DNA of 64,000 nt from Palleronia salina (lineage in GTDB: Bacteria; Pseudomonadota; Alphaproteobacteria; Rhodobacterales; Rhodobacteraceae): NCBI RefSeq assembly GCF_900141995.1, contig NZ_FQZA01000015.1, positions 1-64,000 on the forward strand, given 5' to 3'. Position numbers and translations under genes: made by a program. Under the pieces are notes generated by a model that worked only from the letters and a program-made list of their open reading frames with translations, made no database searches and had not been told where the DNA came from. Positions 56,504 to 64,000 of this stretch are shown one piece after another (position 1 is the stretch's first letter; each line of letters opens with the position of its first letter).

Positions 56504-57472
56504 ATGACCAAGCTTCACCACAGCCTTTTCGCCGCCGGCCTTGCCGTGGCCGCCACGCCCGTGTTGGGCGACACGTGGGATTTCCCCACGCCCTACGGCG
56601 ACGGCATCTTCCACACCGCCAACATCCAGCAATTCGCCGAAGAGGTGGAGGCCGCGACCGATGGCGGGCTGGATTTCACCATCCACTCGGCCGGTTCGCT
56701 GTTCCCCCACGCCGAGATCAAGGGCGCGGTTCGGTCGATGCAGGTGCCGATCGGTGAGTTCTTCCTGTCGCGCCTGTCGAACGAAGACGCGGCCTACGGG
56801 CTCGACTCGCAGCCCTTCGTCGCCACCTCCTACGAGGACGCGCGCAAGCTGTGGGAGGCGCAGGAGCCCGTCATCACCGAGCTTCTGGCCGCCGAGGGGC
56901 TGATGCCGCTCTTCTCGGTCCCGTGGCCGGCGCAGGGTCTCTATACCACCGGCGAGATCGAGACGGTGGACGACCTGAACGGTCTGCGTTTCCGCGCCTA
57001 CAACGCCCAGCTCGAGGAATTCGCCGCGCTGGCCGGCGCCGCCCCGGTGCAGGTCGAGGCGCCGGATATCCCGCAGGCCTTCAGCACCGGCCAGGTCGAG
57101 GCGATGATCACCTCGCCCTCGACCGGCGCGAACTCGAAGGCGTGGGACTTCCTCAGCCACTACTCGCCCATCAACGCCTGGGTGCCGAAGAACCTCGTCG
57201 TCGTGAACCAGCGCGCCTTCGACCGGCTGCCCGAAGATCAGCAGCAGGCCATCATGGACGCCGCCGAAGCCGCCGAGCAGCGCGGTTGGGAGATGTCCAT
57301 GGCCGAGGCCGAGGAGAAGACGCAGGAACTGGCCGATAACGGCATCACCGTCTACGAGCCGTCGGAAGAGCTGGTCGCCGGTCTCCAGGCCATCGGGCAG
57401 GACATGCTCGAGACCTGGAACGAGAACGCCAGCGACGAGGCGAAGGAAATCCTCGACGCCTACAGGAACTGA
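56504..57472 (+). CDS. TRAP transporter substrate-binding protein (DctP family)
   Basis: The 322-residue periplasmic protein has a signal peptide (cleavage near residue 22, after AATPVLG) and the DctP fold: ANIQQFAEEVEAATDGGLDF, a central GLRFRAYN whose arginine (R164) normally binds the substrate carboxylate, and QAFSTGQVEAMITSP. AGGAGAGAG precedes the ATG. Placement opposite pxpBCA points to 5-oxoproline (pyroglutamate) as ligand, in line with characterised pyroglutamate-binding DctP proteins of Bordetella. A terminator separates it from the permease genes. Confidence 0.92.
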   Translation: MTKLHHSLFAAGLAVAATPVLGDTWDFPTPYGDGIFHTANIQQFAEEVEAATDGGLDFTIHSAGSLFPHAEIKGAVRSMQVPIGEFFLSRLSNEDAAYGLDSQPFVATSYEDARKLWEAQEPVITELLAAEGLMPLFSVPWPAQGLYTTGEIETVDDLNGLRFRAYNAQLEEFAALAGAAPVQVEAPDIPQAFSTGQVEAMITSPSTGANSKAWDFLSHYSPINAWVPKNLVVVNQRAFDRLPEDQQQAIMDAAEAAEQRGWEMSMAEAEEKTQELADNGITVYEPSEELVAGLQAIGQDMLETWNENASDEAKEILDAYRN

Positions 57473-57488
57473 TACCACGGTTCTCACC

Positions 57489-57518
57489 GCCCCCGGCCTG
57501 ATCGCCGGGGGCTTTTTT
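57489..57518 (+). terminator. Intercistronic terminator between dctP and dctQ
   Basis: GCCCCCGGC pairs with GCCGGGGGC around CTGATC, followed by six T residues. As an attenuator it would give more binding protein than permease, usual for such operons. Confidence 0.9.
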
Positions 57519-57537
57519 CTATCCAAGGGGGCAGGGG

Positions 57538-58062
57538 ATGCGACGGTTTCTTGATACGCTTTACTGGGGGGCGGGCTGGCTGGCCGCGCTGTCCATTCTC
57601 GGGATCTGCGCCGTGGTGACCCTTCAGGTGGCGCTGAACGTGATCTCGCGGCTGGGCGGCACGGGCGTGAACTTCACCATTCCCTCTTACGCCGATTTCG
57701 CCGGCTTCGCGCTGGCGGCGGCGACGTTCCTTGCCGCGGCTTCGACCCTGCGCCACGGCGTCCATATCCGGGTGAACCTGCTGGTGCAGCGGTTTCCGCC
57801 GCGGCTGACCTGGCTGTCCGAGGTCGCCGTCCTGGCGGTGGGGGCGGGCATGATCGCCATCGCCACCTACTGGACCGCCATGCTGGTGGGCGAAAGCTGG
57901 CACTACGGTGACCAGTCCACGGGGATCATCGCCGTGCCGCTGTGGATCCCGCAGATCCCCATGGTGGCTGGGCTGGGTCTTCTATGCGTGGCGCTGGTCG
58001 ATACGCTGGTCGAGGCCATCCGCACGGGCCGCCCCGTCCTGATCGACGAGGGGGATGCGTGA
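57538..58062 (+). CDS. TRAP transporter small permease (DctQ)
   Basis: The 174-residue protein has four membrane segments and the DctQ pattern (VALNVISRL, SYADFAGFALAAATFLAAASTLRHG, IRVNLL, STGIIAVPLWIPQ). It supports the large permease in sodium-driven uptake. It follows the terminator by 20 bases, with a GGGGGCAGGGG site before the ATG, and its stop overlaps the dctM start by one base (TGATG). Confidence 0.92.
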   Translation: MRRFLDTLYWGAGWLAALSILGICAVVTLQVALNVISRLGGTGVNFTIPSYADFAGFALAAATFLAAASTLRHGVHIRVNLLVQRFPPRLTWLSEVAVLAVGAGMIAIATYWTAMLVGESWHYGDQSTGIIAVPLWIPQIPMVAGLGLLCVALVDTLVEAIRTGRPVLIDEGDA

Positions 58063-59363
58063 TGAGCGACCCCGCCACGTTTGCCGTCCTGTTCGGGCTG
58101 CTGATCGCGCTGCTGGCCATGGGGCTGTGGGTCGCGCTGTCCCTCATGGTCATGGCCTTCGTCGCGATGGCTTTCTTCACCAACGCGCCCGAGGGCCTGG
58201 TGCTGGCCACCACGTTGTGGGGGCATTCGCACAGCTGGCCGCTGGCGGCGCTGCCGCTGTTCATCCTGATGGGTGAGATCCTCCTGCGATCGAGGCTGTC
58301 CGAGGACATGTTCAGCGGGCTCGCGCCATGGCTCGGCCGGGCGCCGGGGCGGCTGCTGCACGTCAACATCCTGGGCTGCGCGATCTTCGCCGCCGTCTCG
58401 GGCTCGTCCGCAGCCACCGCCGCCACCATCGGCAAGATGAGCGTGCCCGAGCTGAAATCGCGCGGTTACCCCGAAAGCCTGATCCTCGGCACGCTGGCCG
58501 GGTCGGCGACGCTGGGCCTGCTGATCCCGCCATCGATCATCCTGATCGTCTACGGCGTCGCGACCGAGCAGAGCATCGCGCGTCTGTTCGTGGCCGGTAT
58601 CCTTCCGGGCCTGCTGCTGGTCGGGCTGTTCGCGGGCTATGTCGCCACGCGCGCGCTGATGAACCGCGATCTCATCCCGGTCGAGGCGGGTAACTTTTCG
58701 CTGATGGAGAAGCTCAAGGCCTCGCGCCGGTTGGTGCCGGTGGTGTTGCTGATCGCGGGCGTGATCGGCTCGATCTACACCGGCATCGCGTCGCCCACCG
58801 ACGCGGCGGCGGTGGGGGTGTTCCTGTCGCTGATCCTGGCGTCCATGTCGTCGTCCTTCGGCTGGGCCGAGTTCAAGGCGGCGCTGATGGGGGCGACGCG
58901 AACCTCGTGCATGATCGCCTTCATCCTGCTGGGCGCCGCGTTCCTGTCCATCGCCATGGGCTTCACCGGGATCCCGCGCAACCTGGCGGCCTGGATCGGG
59001 TCGTTCGAGCTTCCGACCTACGCGCTGCTGGCGGCGCTGACGGTCTTCTTCATCATCCTGGGCTGCTTCCTCGACGGCATTTCCATCGTGGTGCTGACCA
59101 CGTCGATCATCCTGCCCATGGTCGAGGCGGCGGGGATCGACCGGCTGTGGTTCGGCATCTACCTGGTGCTGGTGGTCGAGATGAGCCAGATCACGCCGCC
59201 TGTGGGGTTCAACCTGTTCGTCATCCAGGGACTGACGGGGATCAACATCCTGCGCGTGGCGAAGGCGGCCTTGCCGTTCTTCCTGCTGCTGCTGCTGGGT
59301 GCCGCGCTGATCACCCTGTTCCCGGGCATCGTCACCGTGCTGCCCAACGCCATGGGCAACTGA
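58062..59363 (+). CDS. TRAP transporter large permease (DctM)
   Basis: The 433-residue protein has about twelve hydrophobic segments with the DctM motifs ALPLFILMGEILLRSRLSED, GSSAATAATIGKMSVPEL, GSATLGLLIPPSIILIVYG, SPTDAAAVGVF and the C-terminal EMSQITPPVGFNLFV. It is the transport channel of the system. It is coupled to dctQ and ends 18 bases before the converging marR gene. Confidence 0.94.
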   Translation: MSDPATFAVLFGLLIALLAMGLWVALSLMVMAFVAMAFFTNAPEGLVLATTLWGHSHSWPLAALPLFILMGEILLRSRLSEDMFSGLAPWLGRAPGRLLHVNILGCAIFAAVSGSSAATAATIGKMSVPELKSRGYPESLILGTLAGSATLGLLIPPSIILIVYGVATEQSIARLFVAGILPGLLLVGLFAGYVATRALMNRDLIPVEAGNFSLMEKLKASRRLVPVVLLIAGVIGSIYTGIASPTDAAAVGVFLSLILASMSSSFGWAEFKAALMGATRTSCMIAFILLGAAFLSIAMGFTGIPRNLAAWIGSFELPTYALLAALTVFFIILGCFLDGISIVVLTTSIILPMVEAAGIDRLWFGIYLVLVVEMSQITPPVGFNLFVIQGLTGINILRVAKAALPFFLLLLLGAALITLFPGIVTVLPNAMGN

Positions 59364-59381
59364 CGGCGACGGTGCCGCGGC

Positions 59382-59897
59382 TCAGAGCGACGCGGCGGCG
59401 CGGCTGGCCTGGTCGTATTGGCCGGACAATCCGCGCAACAGCGCCGCGGCCTCGCGCAGGGCCTGGCCGTCGACTCCGGCGCCGGGCAGCCCCTGCAACA
59501 GGCATTGCTGCCGTAGCGTGCGATAGCGGTCGCACAGGTCCCGGCCCGCGTCCGACGTCGTGTAGAACACCTCTTTGCCGCGCTTCTCGGCGGTCAGCAG
59601 GTCCAGCTTGACCAGCTTGCGCAGGGCGTAGGTGACGGTGTGGGTGTCCTCGATGTTTAGCAGGAAGCAGATGTCGCCCACGCGCTTTTCGCGGTCGCGG
59701 TGGTTGGCATTGTGCAGAACCAGGATTTCCAGCGGTCCCAGCTCGGGCATGCCGCTGGCCGCCATGCATTTCGTCATCCACCGGTAGAAGGCGTTGTGGG
59801 CCACGATCAGCCCGTATTCCAGCTCGGACATTTCCCAGGAATCGCCCTCGGCCAGGTGGCGGGACGACACGATGCGGCGGGTTGGCTGGTCGCTCAT
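59382..59897 (-). CDS. MarR-type winged-helix transcriptional regulator
   Basis: The 171-residue protein has a MarR-like winged helix: ELGPLEILVLHNANHRDREK, then the recognition region INIEDTHTVTYALRKLVKL-like LNIEDTHTVTYALRKLVKL and the wing AEKRGKEVFYTTSDAGRDL. The ATG at 59897 follows GGAAGGG. A perfect 10-bp inverted repeat lies just upstream, consistent with autoregulation, and a related word appears at the pxpB/dctP promoter, so the TRAP/pxp cluster is the likely target. Confidence 0.88.
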   Translation of the reverse strand: MSDQPTRRIVSSRHLAEGDSWEMSELEYGLIVAHNAFYRWMTKCMAASGMPELGPLEILVLHNANHRDREKRVGDICFLLNIEDTHTVTYALRKLVKLDLLTAEKRGKEVFYTTSDAGRDLCDRYRTLRQQCLLQGLPGAGVDGQALREAAALLRGLSGQYDQASRAAASL

Positions 59898-59910
59898 AAG
59901 CTGCCCTTCC

Positions 59911-59936
59911 TTGATAACTTGACGATAAGTTATCAA
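59911..59936. promoter_or_regulatory. marR operator
   Basis: TTGATAACTT (59911-59920) and AAGTTATCAA (59927-59936) are perfect inverted arms around GACGAT, 14 bases upstream of the marR ATG. Placement and symmetry fit a dimeric repressor site. Confidence 0.75.
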
Positions 59937-60041
59937 TAAGAGCGGGCCCTGGCGAGGCCGCGTCTCCACGACCGCGCATCGAGCGCGTGCGTCACGGTGC
60001 CGCCGGCGACCTAGGCCGGTCTCCGTCCGCGACGTGGGTGA

Positions 60042-60227
60042 CTATTCCGCAGGGGATGCGTCGACCTTTGCAAGTTGCCAAGCGGGCAGGGCGGCCGTGC
60101 CGATCTGCTGGTCAAGGTCGTCCGCAAGCCCGTCCAGTGCATCGGCCAGGCCGGAAAATCCGTTCCACCGTGCCAAGCGGGCGCTCAGCTTTATCCGATC
60201 ACGTTCGGTGGAAAGTTCGTTTCGCAT
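60042..60227 (-). CDS. Small basic/helical hypothetical protein
   Basis: A 61-residue frame reads MRNELSTERDRIKLSARLAR then FSGLADALDGLADDLDQQ, an amphipathic helical pattern. The ATG at 60227 has GAGAGC upstream; a TTG at 60260 would add 11 residues. No family is recognised. Codon use is less GC-rich than its neighbours. It could be a real small gene or chance. Confidence 0.45.
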   Translation of the reverse strand: MRNELSTERDRIKLSARLARWNGFSGLADALDGLADDLDQQIGTAALPAWQLAKVDASPAE

Positions 60228-60370
60228 CAGAGCTCTCGCTGTCAATTTCACTTGTGTCAACTTATGCTGACATTGGTGAATCCGGCTTTAACGAGACCGG
60301 TAAAACTTGACTCAGAGACGCCAAAGAGGCCGGGCGGCCAGAAAACGGGAATTTTCGGGATGGGGGGATT

Positions 60371-60446
60371 TGGTGGACCCTAGCGGGATCGAACCGCTGA
60401 CCTCCTGCATGCCATGCAGGCGCTCTCCCAGCTGAGCTAAGGGCCC
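60371..60446 (-). tRNA. trnA: tRNA-Ala (GGC anticodon)
   Basis: The minus-strand gene folds into a cloverleaf with acceptor stem GGGCCCT/AGGGTCC, including the G3-U70 pair that identifies alanine tRNAs, a GGTTCGATC T-arm, and an ATGGCAT anticodon loop (GGC; complement at 60411-60413). The 3' CCA is encoded (60371-60373). Confidence 0.97.
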
Positions 60447-60479
60447 TTGGTGCAGGGCCTCGACCCTGCGATGTGCGCC

Positions 60480-60508
60480 GTCTTAGAGACGGATCCGGGG
60501 GGGTTCAA
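60480..60508 (-). promoter_or_regulatory. Promoter of tRNA-Ala
   Basis: On the minus strand TTGAAC (60503-60508) and TAAGAC (60480-60485) are 17 bases apart, 34 bases before the tRNA 5' end, a good sigma70-type arrangement. Confidence 0.6.
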
Positions 60509-60544
60509 GCAGAAAAACGCGCCGATCCCCCCAAGTTCTCTGCA

Positions 60545-60877
60545 TCAGCTGTCGTCGTCGTTCGACGCCACGTCAGCGATGTCATCCAGCGAGACATCAT
60601 CGTCATCGTCGTCGTCTTCCAGGACGTCATCGCCCAGATCGACATCGGACGATTCGCTGTCGTCGTCCAGGATGACGTCCTCGTCGTCCTCGACCTGGTC
60701 CTTCTTCTTCGATTCCTTGTCGGCCTTGTCGGCCACCATGGTGCGGCCGCCCTTGCCGGTATCCAGCTGGACCACCTCGCCCGTGTAGGGGCTGACGACA
60801 GGGTTGGCGTTCAGATCATAGAACCGCTTGCCGGTCGTTGGGCAGACCCGCTTGGTTCCCCATTCTTCCTTGGGCAT
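60545..60877 (-). CDS. TIGR02300 (FYDLN acid) family protein
   Basis: The 110-residue protein has the TIGR02300 motif WGTKRVCPTTGKRFYDLNAN and PVVSPYTGE, followed by a lysine patch and an extremely acidic tail with runs such as DDDDDDD. The family is found in alphaproteobacteria and has no assigned function. The ATG at 60877 follows AAGGGG. It is divergent from the YgjP-like gene. Confidence 0.92.
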   Translation of the reverse strand: MPKEEWGTKRVCPTTGKRFYDLNANPVVSPYTGEVVQLDTGKGGRTMVADKADKESKKKDQVEDDEDVILDDDSESSDVDLGDDVLEDDDDDDDVSLDDIADVASNDDDS

Positions 60878-60995
60878 GAGAGACCCCTTCTTGCGTATGT
60901 CCGTGAAATCAGGCCGCCACCTGCCACAGGTGCGCAAGGCTGTCAAAGCCTTTCGCGGGCTGGTCTGGACCGTTGGTGAAAGCTATGCCGAGGAT

Positions 60996-61694
60996 ATGGG
61001 AGCACGCGATGAAGATGTGAAGGTCCTGCCCGGCGATCCGCCGGTCACCGTCGTGCTGCGCCGGTCGGGTCGCGCGCGCCGGATCAGCCTGCGGGTGTCG
61101 GGGCTGGACGGGCGCGTGACGCTGAGCCTGCCGCCGGGCGTCTCCGACAGCAGCGGCCTGGCCTTCGCGCAGGAGCGGTCGGACTGGATCCGGCAGCACC
61201 TGGCGAAACGCGTGACGCAATCCCCGGTCGTTCTGGGCGCGCATCTGCCCGTCCTGGGCCGGCCCCGCCGGGTCGAGGCGGGGCTCCGGGCGAAGATGTC
61301 GAGCGATTGCCTGACGGTGAACCGCGCACGCCCGGCCGGGCCGCAGGTGCAGAAGCTGGTGATGGACGCCGCGCGCGACGCGCTGGACGAGGCGAGCCAC
61401 CGTTATGCCCGCGCGGTGGAGCGCAAGGCCGGACGCATCACCCTGCGCGATACGCGGTCGCGCTGGGGGTCGTGCTCGTGGCAGGGCAATCTCATGTATT
61501 CGTGGCGCCTGGCGTTGGCGCCGCCCGACGTGCTGGATTACGTCGCGGCGCACGAGGTCGCGCATCTGGTCCACATGGATCATTCGCTCGCATTCTGGTC
61601 GGTGGTCGCGCGGTTGCGGCCCGACTGGAAGGTTCAGCGCGACTGGCTGCGCGCCCATGGCGCGACCCTTCACGCGTGGCGCTTCGACGATTGA
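60996..61694 (+). CDS. YgjP-like zinc metallopeptidase (DUF45, M48-related)
   Basis: The 232-residue protein has the DUF45 layout: a beta-rich N-terminus (RARRISLRVS), a linker with LGAHLPVLG, TRSRWGSCS, MYSWRLALAPPDVLDYVAAHE and the zinc motif HEVAHLVHMDHSLAFW with a third ligand. Members are thought to be metal-dependent proteases acting on unknown targets. The ATG at 60996 fits homology best, although its AGG ribosome-binding site is close; longer in-frame starts exist in the divergent promoter region. Confidence 0.87.
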   Translation: MGARDEDVKVLPGDPPVTVVLRRSGRARRISLRVSGLDGRVTLSLPPGVSDSSGLAFAQERSDWIRQHLAKRVTQSPVVLGAHLPVLGRPRRVEAGLRAKMSSDCLTVNRARPAGPQVQKLVMDAARDALDEASHRYARAVERKAGRITLRDTRSRWGSCSWQGNLMYSWRLALAPPDVLDYVAAHEVAHLVHMDHSLAFWSVVARLRPDWKVQRDWLRAHGATLHAWRFDD

Positions 61695-61717
61695 CGCCGC
61701 CCGGGCGCGGGACAATC

Positions 61718-62398
61718 ATGCCGCCCATGTTGATGCAGAACCGGCCCGAGCCGCCCCAGACCCAATCGGCCCATGACCGGGTTTACCGCGCGCTGCGGCT
61801 GCAGATCATGCATGGCGAGATCGCGCCGGGCGCGGCGCTGACCCTGCGCGGGATCGGCCGGCAGTTCGACGTGTCCATGACCCCCGCGCGCGAGGCCGTG
61901 CGCCGCCTCGTGGCCGAGGGCGCGCTGACGCTGTCGAGCTCCGGGCGCGTCACCACGCCCGAGCTTTCGCCCGACCGGATCGAGGAGCTGGCCGCCCTGC
62001 GCGCGCTGATCGAGGTGGAATTGGCCAGCCGCGCCCTGCCGCGGGCCCATATCGCCATGATCGACCGGATGCGCGTGGTGAACGAGTCGATCAGCCAGGT
62101 GATCGTGAAGCGAGATGCCGTGGGCTACCTGCGCCTGAACCTGGAATTTCACCGGATGCTCTACCTGCGCGCGCAGGCGCCCGCGATGCTGGCCATGGCC
62201 GAAACCGTCTGGCTGCAGCTGGGACCGACCATGCGCAGTCTCTACGGCCGGATGGGGCGCACCCAGGCGCCGCAGGGACACCGCGCGATCCTGGCCGCGC
62301 TCGAGGCCGGGGACGAGCCCGGGCTGCGGCTGGCCGTACGCAGCGACGTGACCCACGGGTTGCGCATGATCCTGTCGGGCGAGGGCGCCGCGCGCTGA
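61718..62398 (+). CDS. GntR family regulator with FCD domain
   Basis: The 226-residue protein has an N-terminal winged helix (RVYRALRLQIMHGEIAPGAA, LRGIGRQFDVSMTPAREAVRRL) and an all-helical FCD ligand domain with RALIEVELASRALPRAHIA, LNLEFHRMLY and GHRAILAALEAGD, including His ligands that bind metal and a carboxylate effector in this group. It converges with the aidB-like gene. Target genes cannot be deduced. Methionines at 61727 and 61733 are alternative starts. Confidence 0.9.
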   Translation: MPPMLMQNRPEPPQTQSAHDRVYRALRLQIMHGEIAPGAALTLRGIGRQFDVSMTPAREAVRRLVAEGALTLSSSGRVTTPELSPDRIEELAALRALIEVELASRALPRAHIAMIDRMRVVNESISQVIVKRDAVGYLRLNLEFHRMLYLRAQAPAMLAMAETVWLQLGPTMRSLYGRMGRTQAPQGHRAILAALEAGDEPGLRLAVRSDVTHGLRMILSGEGAAR

Positions 62399-62426
62399 GG
62401 GACCGGCGCGGGTGGGCCATTGTCGA

Positions 62427-62486
62427 GGGGGCGCCGCCCCCGTCCGCTGCGCGGACTCCCCCGGAGGTATTTACGGAAAGATGAAG
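62427..62486 (+). repeat. Hairpin pair plus dispersed motif, copy A
   Basis: Two adjoining perfect hairpins, GGGGGC-gcc-GCCCCC (62427-62441) and GTCCGC-tgc-GCGGAC (62442-62456), are followed by CCCCCGGAGGTATTTACGGA and then AAGATGAAG. I recall similar hairpin-plus-GGTATTT blocks in Rhodobacteraceae intergenic regions. It lies between gntR and aidB, which converge. Confidence 0.75.
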
Positions 62487-62502
62487 TCGGGTGGCGCGGC
62501 TC

Positions 62503-63913
62503 TTAGTCCGAGGTGAACAGGTGGGCATGCGCGCCGCGTCCTGCGCCGTCGGGCAGCGCCCCGCGCGTCCGGCCCCGCCCGGGGTCCAGGCGTGTCGCGC
62601 AGAAGGCCGGGGCCAACGGGTGTCCGGCCTCGATCAGTGCCGCGGCCGAGAGGAGCGTGGCCGCGCTTTCGGCGAACCAGCGCGCCTCGGGCTCGGGCAC
62701 CGCGCCCGGCCATTGCGCGCGATGCGCCGCCAGCCCCGCGTCGTAGAGGCCGTCATTGCCGCGCGCGGCGTCGAGCGTGGCGTCCAGCGCTTCGGCCGCG
62801 CCGGGCGCCCGCGCGAGGCTGCGCAGGATGTCGAGACAGATGACGTTGGCCGAGCCTTCCCAGATCCCGTTCAGCGGCGCCTCGCGGTAGAGCAGGGGCA
62901 GGGCGGTATCCTCGACGTAACCCATCCCGCCGAGCGCCTCCATGCATTCGCCCACCACCAGGGGGCAGAGCTTGTTGTTCAGGAACTTGGCCAGCGCGAC
63001 GCCGACCCGGGCGAAGGCGCGGTCCTGCGGATCGTCGCCGTCGAAGGCGCGCGCCACCCGCAGCGCCAGGGCGAGGCCGCCCGCCACGTCCAGCGCGAGG
63101 TCGTCCAGCAGCGCGGCCATGAGCGGCTGGTCGATCAGCCGCCGCTGGAACGTCGTGCGGTGGACGGCCCAATGATGCGCCTCGGCCAGCGCGGCGCGCA
63201 TGAGCCCCACGGGCGCCATCGCGGTGTCGAGCCGCGTGTGGTGCACCATCTCGACAATGGTGCGCACGCCGTCGCCCGGATCGCCCAGCGGCAGGGCCAG
63301 CGCGTCGCGGTAGACGATCTCGGCCGAGGCGTTCGACCGGTTGCCGAGCTTGTCCTTCAGGCGCTGGATCTCGATCCCGTTGCGCGCGTCCTCGAGCCAG
63401 CGCGGGACGAGGAAACAGCCGAGCCCCGAATCGGTCTGCGCGAGGGTCAGGAAGGCATCGGACATGGGCGCCGAGCAAAACCACTTGTGCCCGGTCAGCC
63501 GCCAGTGGTCGCCGTCGCGCGCGGCCCGGGTGCTGTTGGCGCGCACGTCCGATCCGCCCTGCTTCTCGGTCATGGCCATGCCGATGGTAGCGCCGCGCTT
63601 GGCGGTGACCGGCGCCACGGACGGGTCGTAGTCGCGGGACAGTGCCGCCTGTTCCCATGAGCCCATGCCCGGAGCGGCGGCCCTCAGCACCGGTTGCGCG
63701 GTGTAGGTCATGGTCAGCGGGCAGCAATGCCCGGGCTCGACCTGGCTGGCGAGGTAAACGCAGGCGGCATGGGCCTGGTGGCTTCCCCCGGGCTCCCACG
63801 CGCGGCTGTGGTAGCCCGCGCCGGCGGAGAGGGCCATGAACGCATGATAGGCCGGGTGGAAGGCGACTTCGTCCAGGCGGCGCCCGGCCGGGTCGAAGAG
63901 GCGCCTTGAAATG
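62503..63913 (-). pseudogene. aidB: AidB-like acyl-CoA dehydrogenase, 5' end lost to an insertion sequence
   Basis: About 470 codons match AidB (isovaleryl-CoA-dehydrogenase-related, alkylation response) to the stop at 62503: the frame upstream of the internal ATG reads LFDPAGRRLDEVAFHPAYHA, followed by GMAMTEKQGGSDVR, TGHKWFCSAPMSDAFL, RLKDKLGNRSNASAEI, GGMGYVEDTALPLLYRE and NGIWEGSANVICLD. Native AidB has 70-80 more N-terminal residues. Upstream of about 63914 the sequence turns into the end of an IS element, so the gene is broken unless rescued by an internal start such as 63837, which would lack part of the fold. Confidence 0.85.
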
Positions 63914-64000
63914 CCCCCTCTGAAGTGGTCCGCCCACTGGGATAGAATGATCCCGTCATGGAGAGGACCAGAGAATGGCTGGGAAGCGAGAGAAGCCCGA
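63914..64000 (+). mobile_element. Left end of an IS3-family insertion sequence (partial)
   Basis: The sequence after about 63914-63921 no longer encodes AidB on the minus strand. It begins TGAAGTGGTCCGCCCACTGG and continues into a transposase OrfA start at 63975. The end and the ORF spacing are those of IS3-family elements of the IS407-like type, as I recall them. The exact junction and any target duplication cannot be set because the right end is beyond the window. Confidence 0.65.
63975..64000 (+). CDS. IS3-family transposase OrfA (5' fragment)
   Basis: The first eight codons, MAGKREKP, match the start of OrfA helix-turn-helix proteins of IS3-family elements common in this group. GAGAGGA (63961-63967) is a suitable ribosome-binding site. 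The gene runs off the window. Confidence 0.6.

Overview
The window is a 64-kb stretch of GC-rich, gene-dense chromosome from an alphaproteobacterium, most likely a member of the Rhodobacteraceae (Roseobacter group). Evidence for this is the ffs-dnaX-ybaB-recR order, a SAM-II riboswitch ahead of metZ, bacterial phosphatidylcholine synthase, an ALDH16-type double aldehyde dehydrogenase, small families typical of the group (DUF1467, DUF1523, DUF3140, TIGR02300) and a dispersed intergenic motif that I recall from this family. No database search was possible; names rest on motifs, length and context.

Layout. 1-8.8 kb: tuf, a CorA/ZntB-type channel, a ferritin-like DUF892 protein, tRNA-Trp, DUF3140, an acyl-CoA synthetase, a DMT permease, and a minus-strand nudC-SRPBCC-pcs run. 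9-17.3 kb: a metallophosphatase, the 4.5S RNA, dnaX-ybaB-recR, a YbjN protein, then proC-csaA-hydroxyacid dehydrogenase. 17.3-24 kb (minus strand): tdk, a run of three palindromes, carB, a GT87 membrane glycosyltransferase, cfa. 24-31 kb: aspS, an acetyltransferase, a lone response regulator, methylmalonyl-CoA epimerase, EI24 protein, nitroreductase, purD. 31-40 kb: small proteins, xseA, alkB with a secreted partner, a fused NuoE/NuoF-like diaphorase, ftsY, mgtC, a second DMT permease, yciB. 40-49.6 kb: a GST, SAM-II-metZ, folE2, trkH, a P1 peptidase, creatinase and two membrane proteins. 49.6-53.8 kb: rpe, deoC, ALDH16. 53.8-59.9 kb: a 5-oxoproline module (pxpBCA) divergent from a TRAP transporter (dctPQM), with a MarR-type regulator. 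60-64 kb: tRNA-Ala, TIGR02300, a YgjP-type metallopeptidase, a GntR regulator and an aidB-like gene cut by an IS3-family element at the right edge.

Most of this is housekeeping and catabolic core chromosome, and I see no phage, defence island or CRISPR array. The more unusual content is at the level of sites and arrangements: exact 24-bp-spaced tandem palindromes between tdk and carB, a long hairpin just before proC, a shared operator-like word linking the marR gene to the pxp/TRAP promoter region, a diaphorase without its usual catalytic partner, and the IS disruption of aidB.
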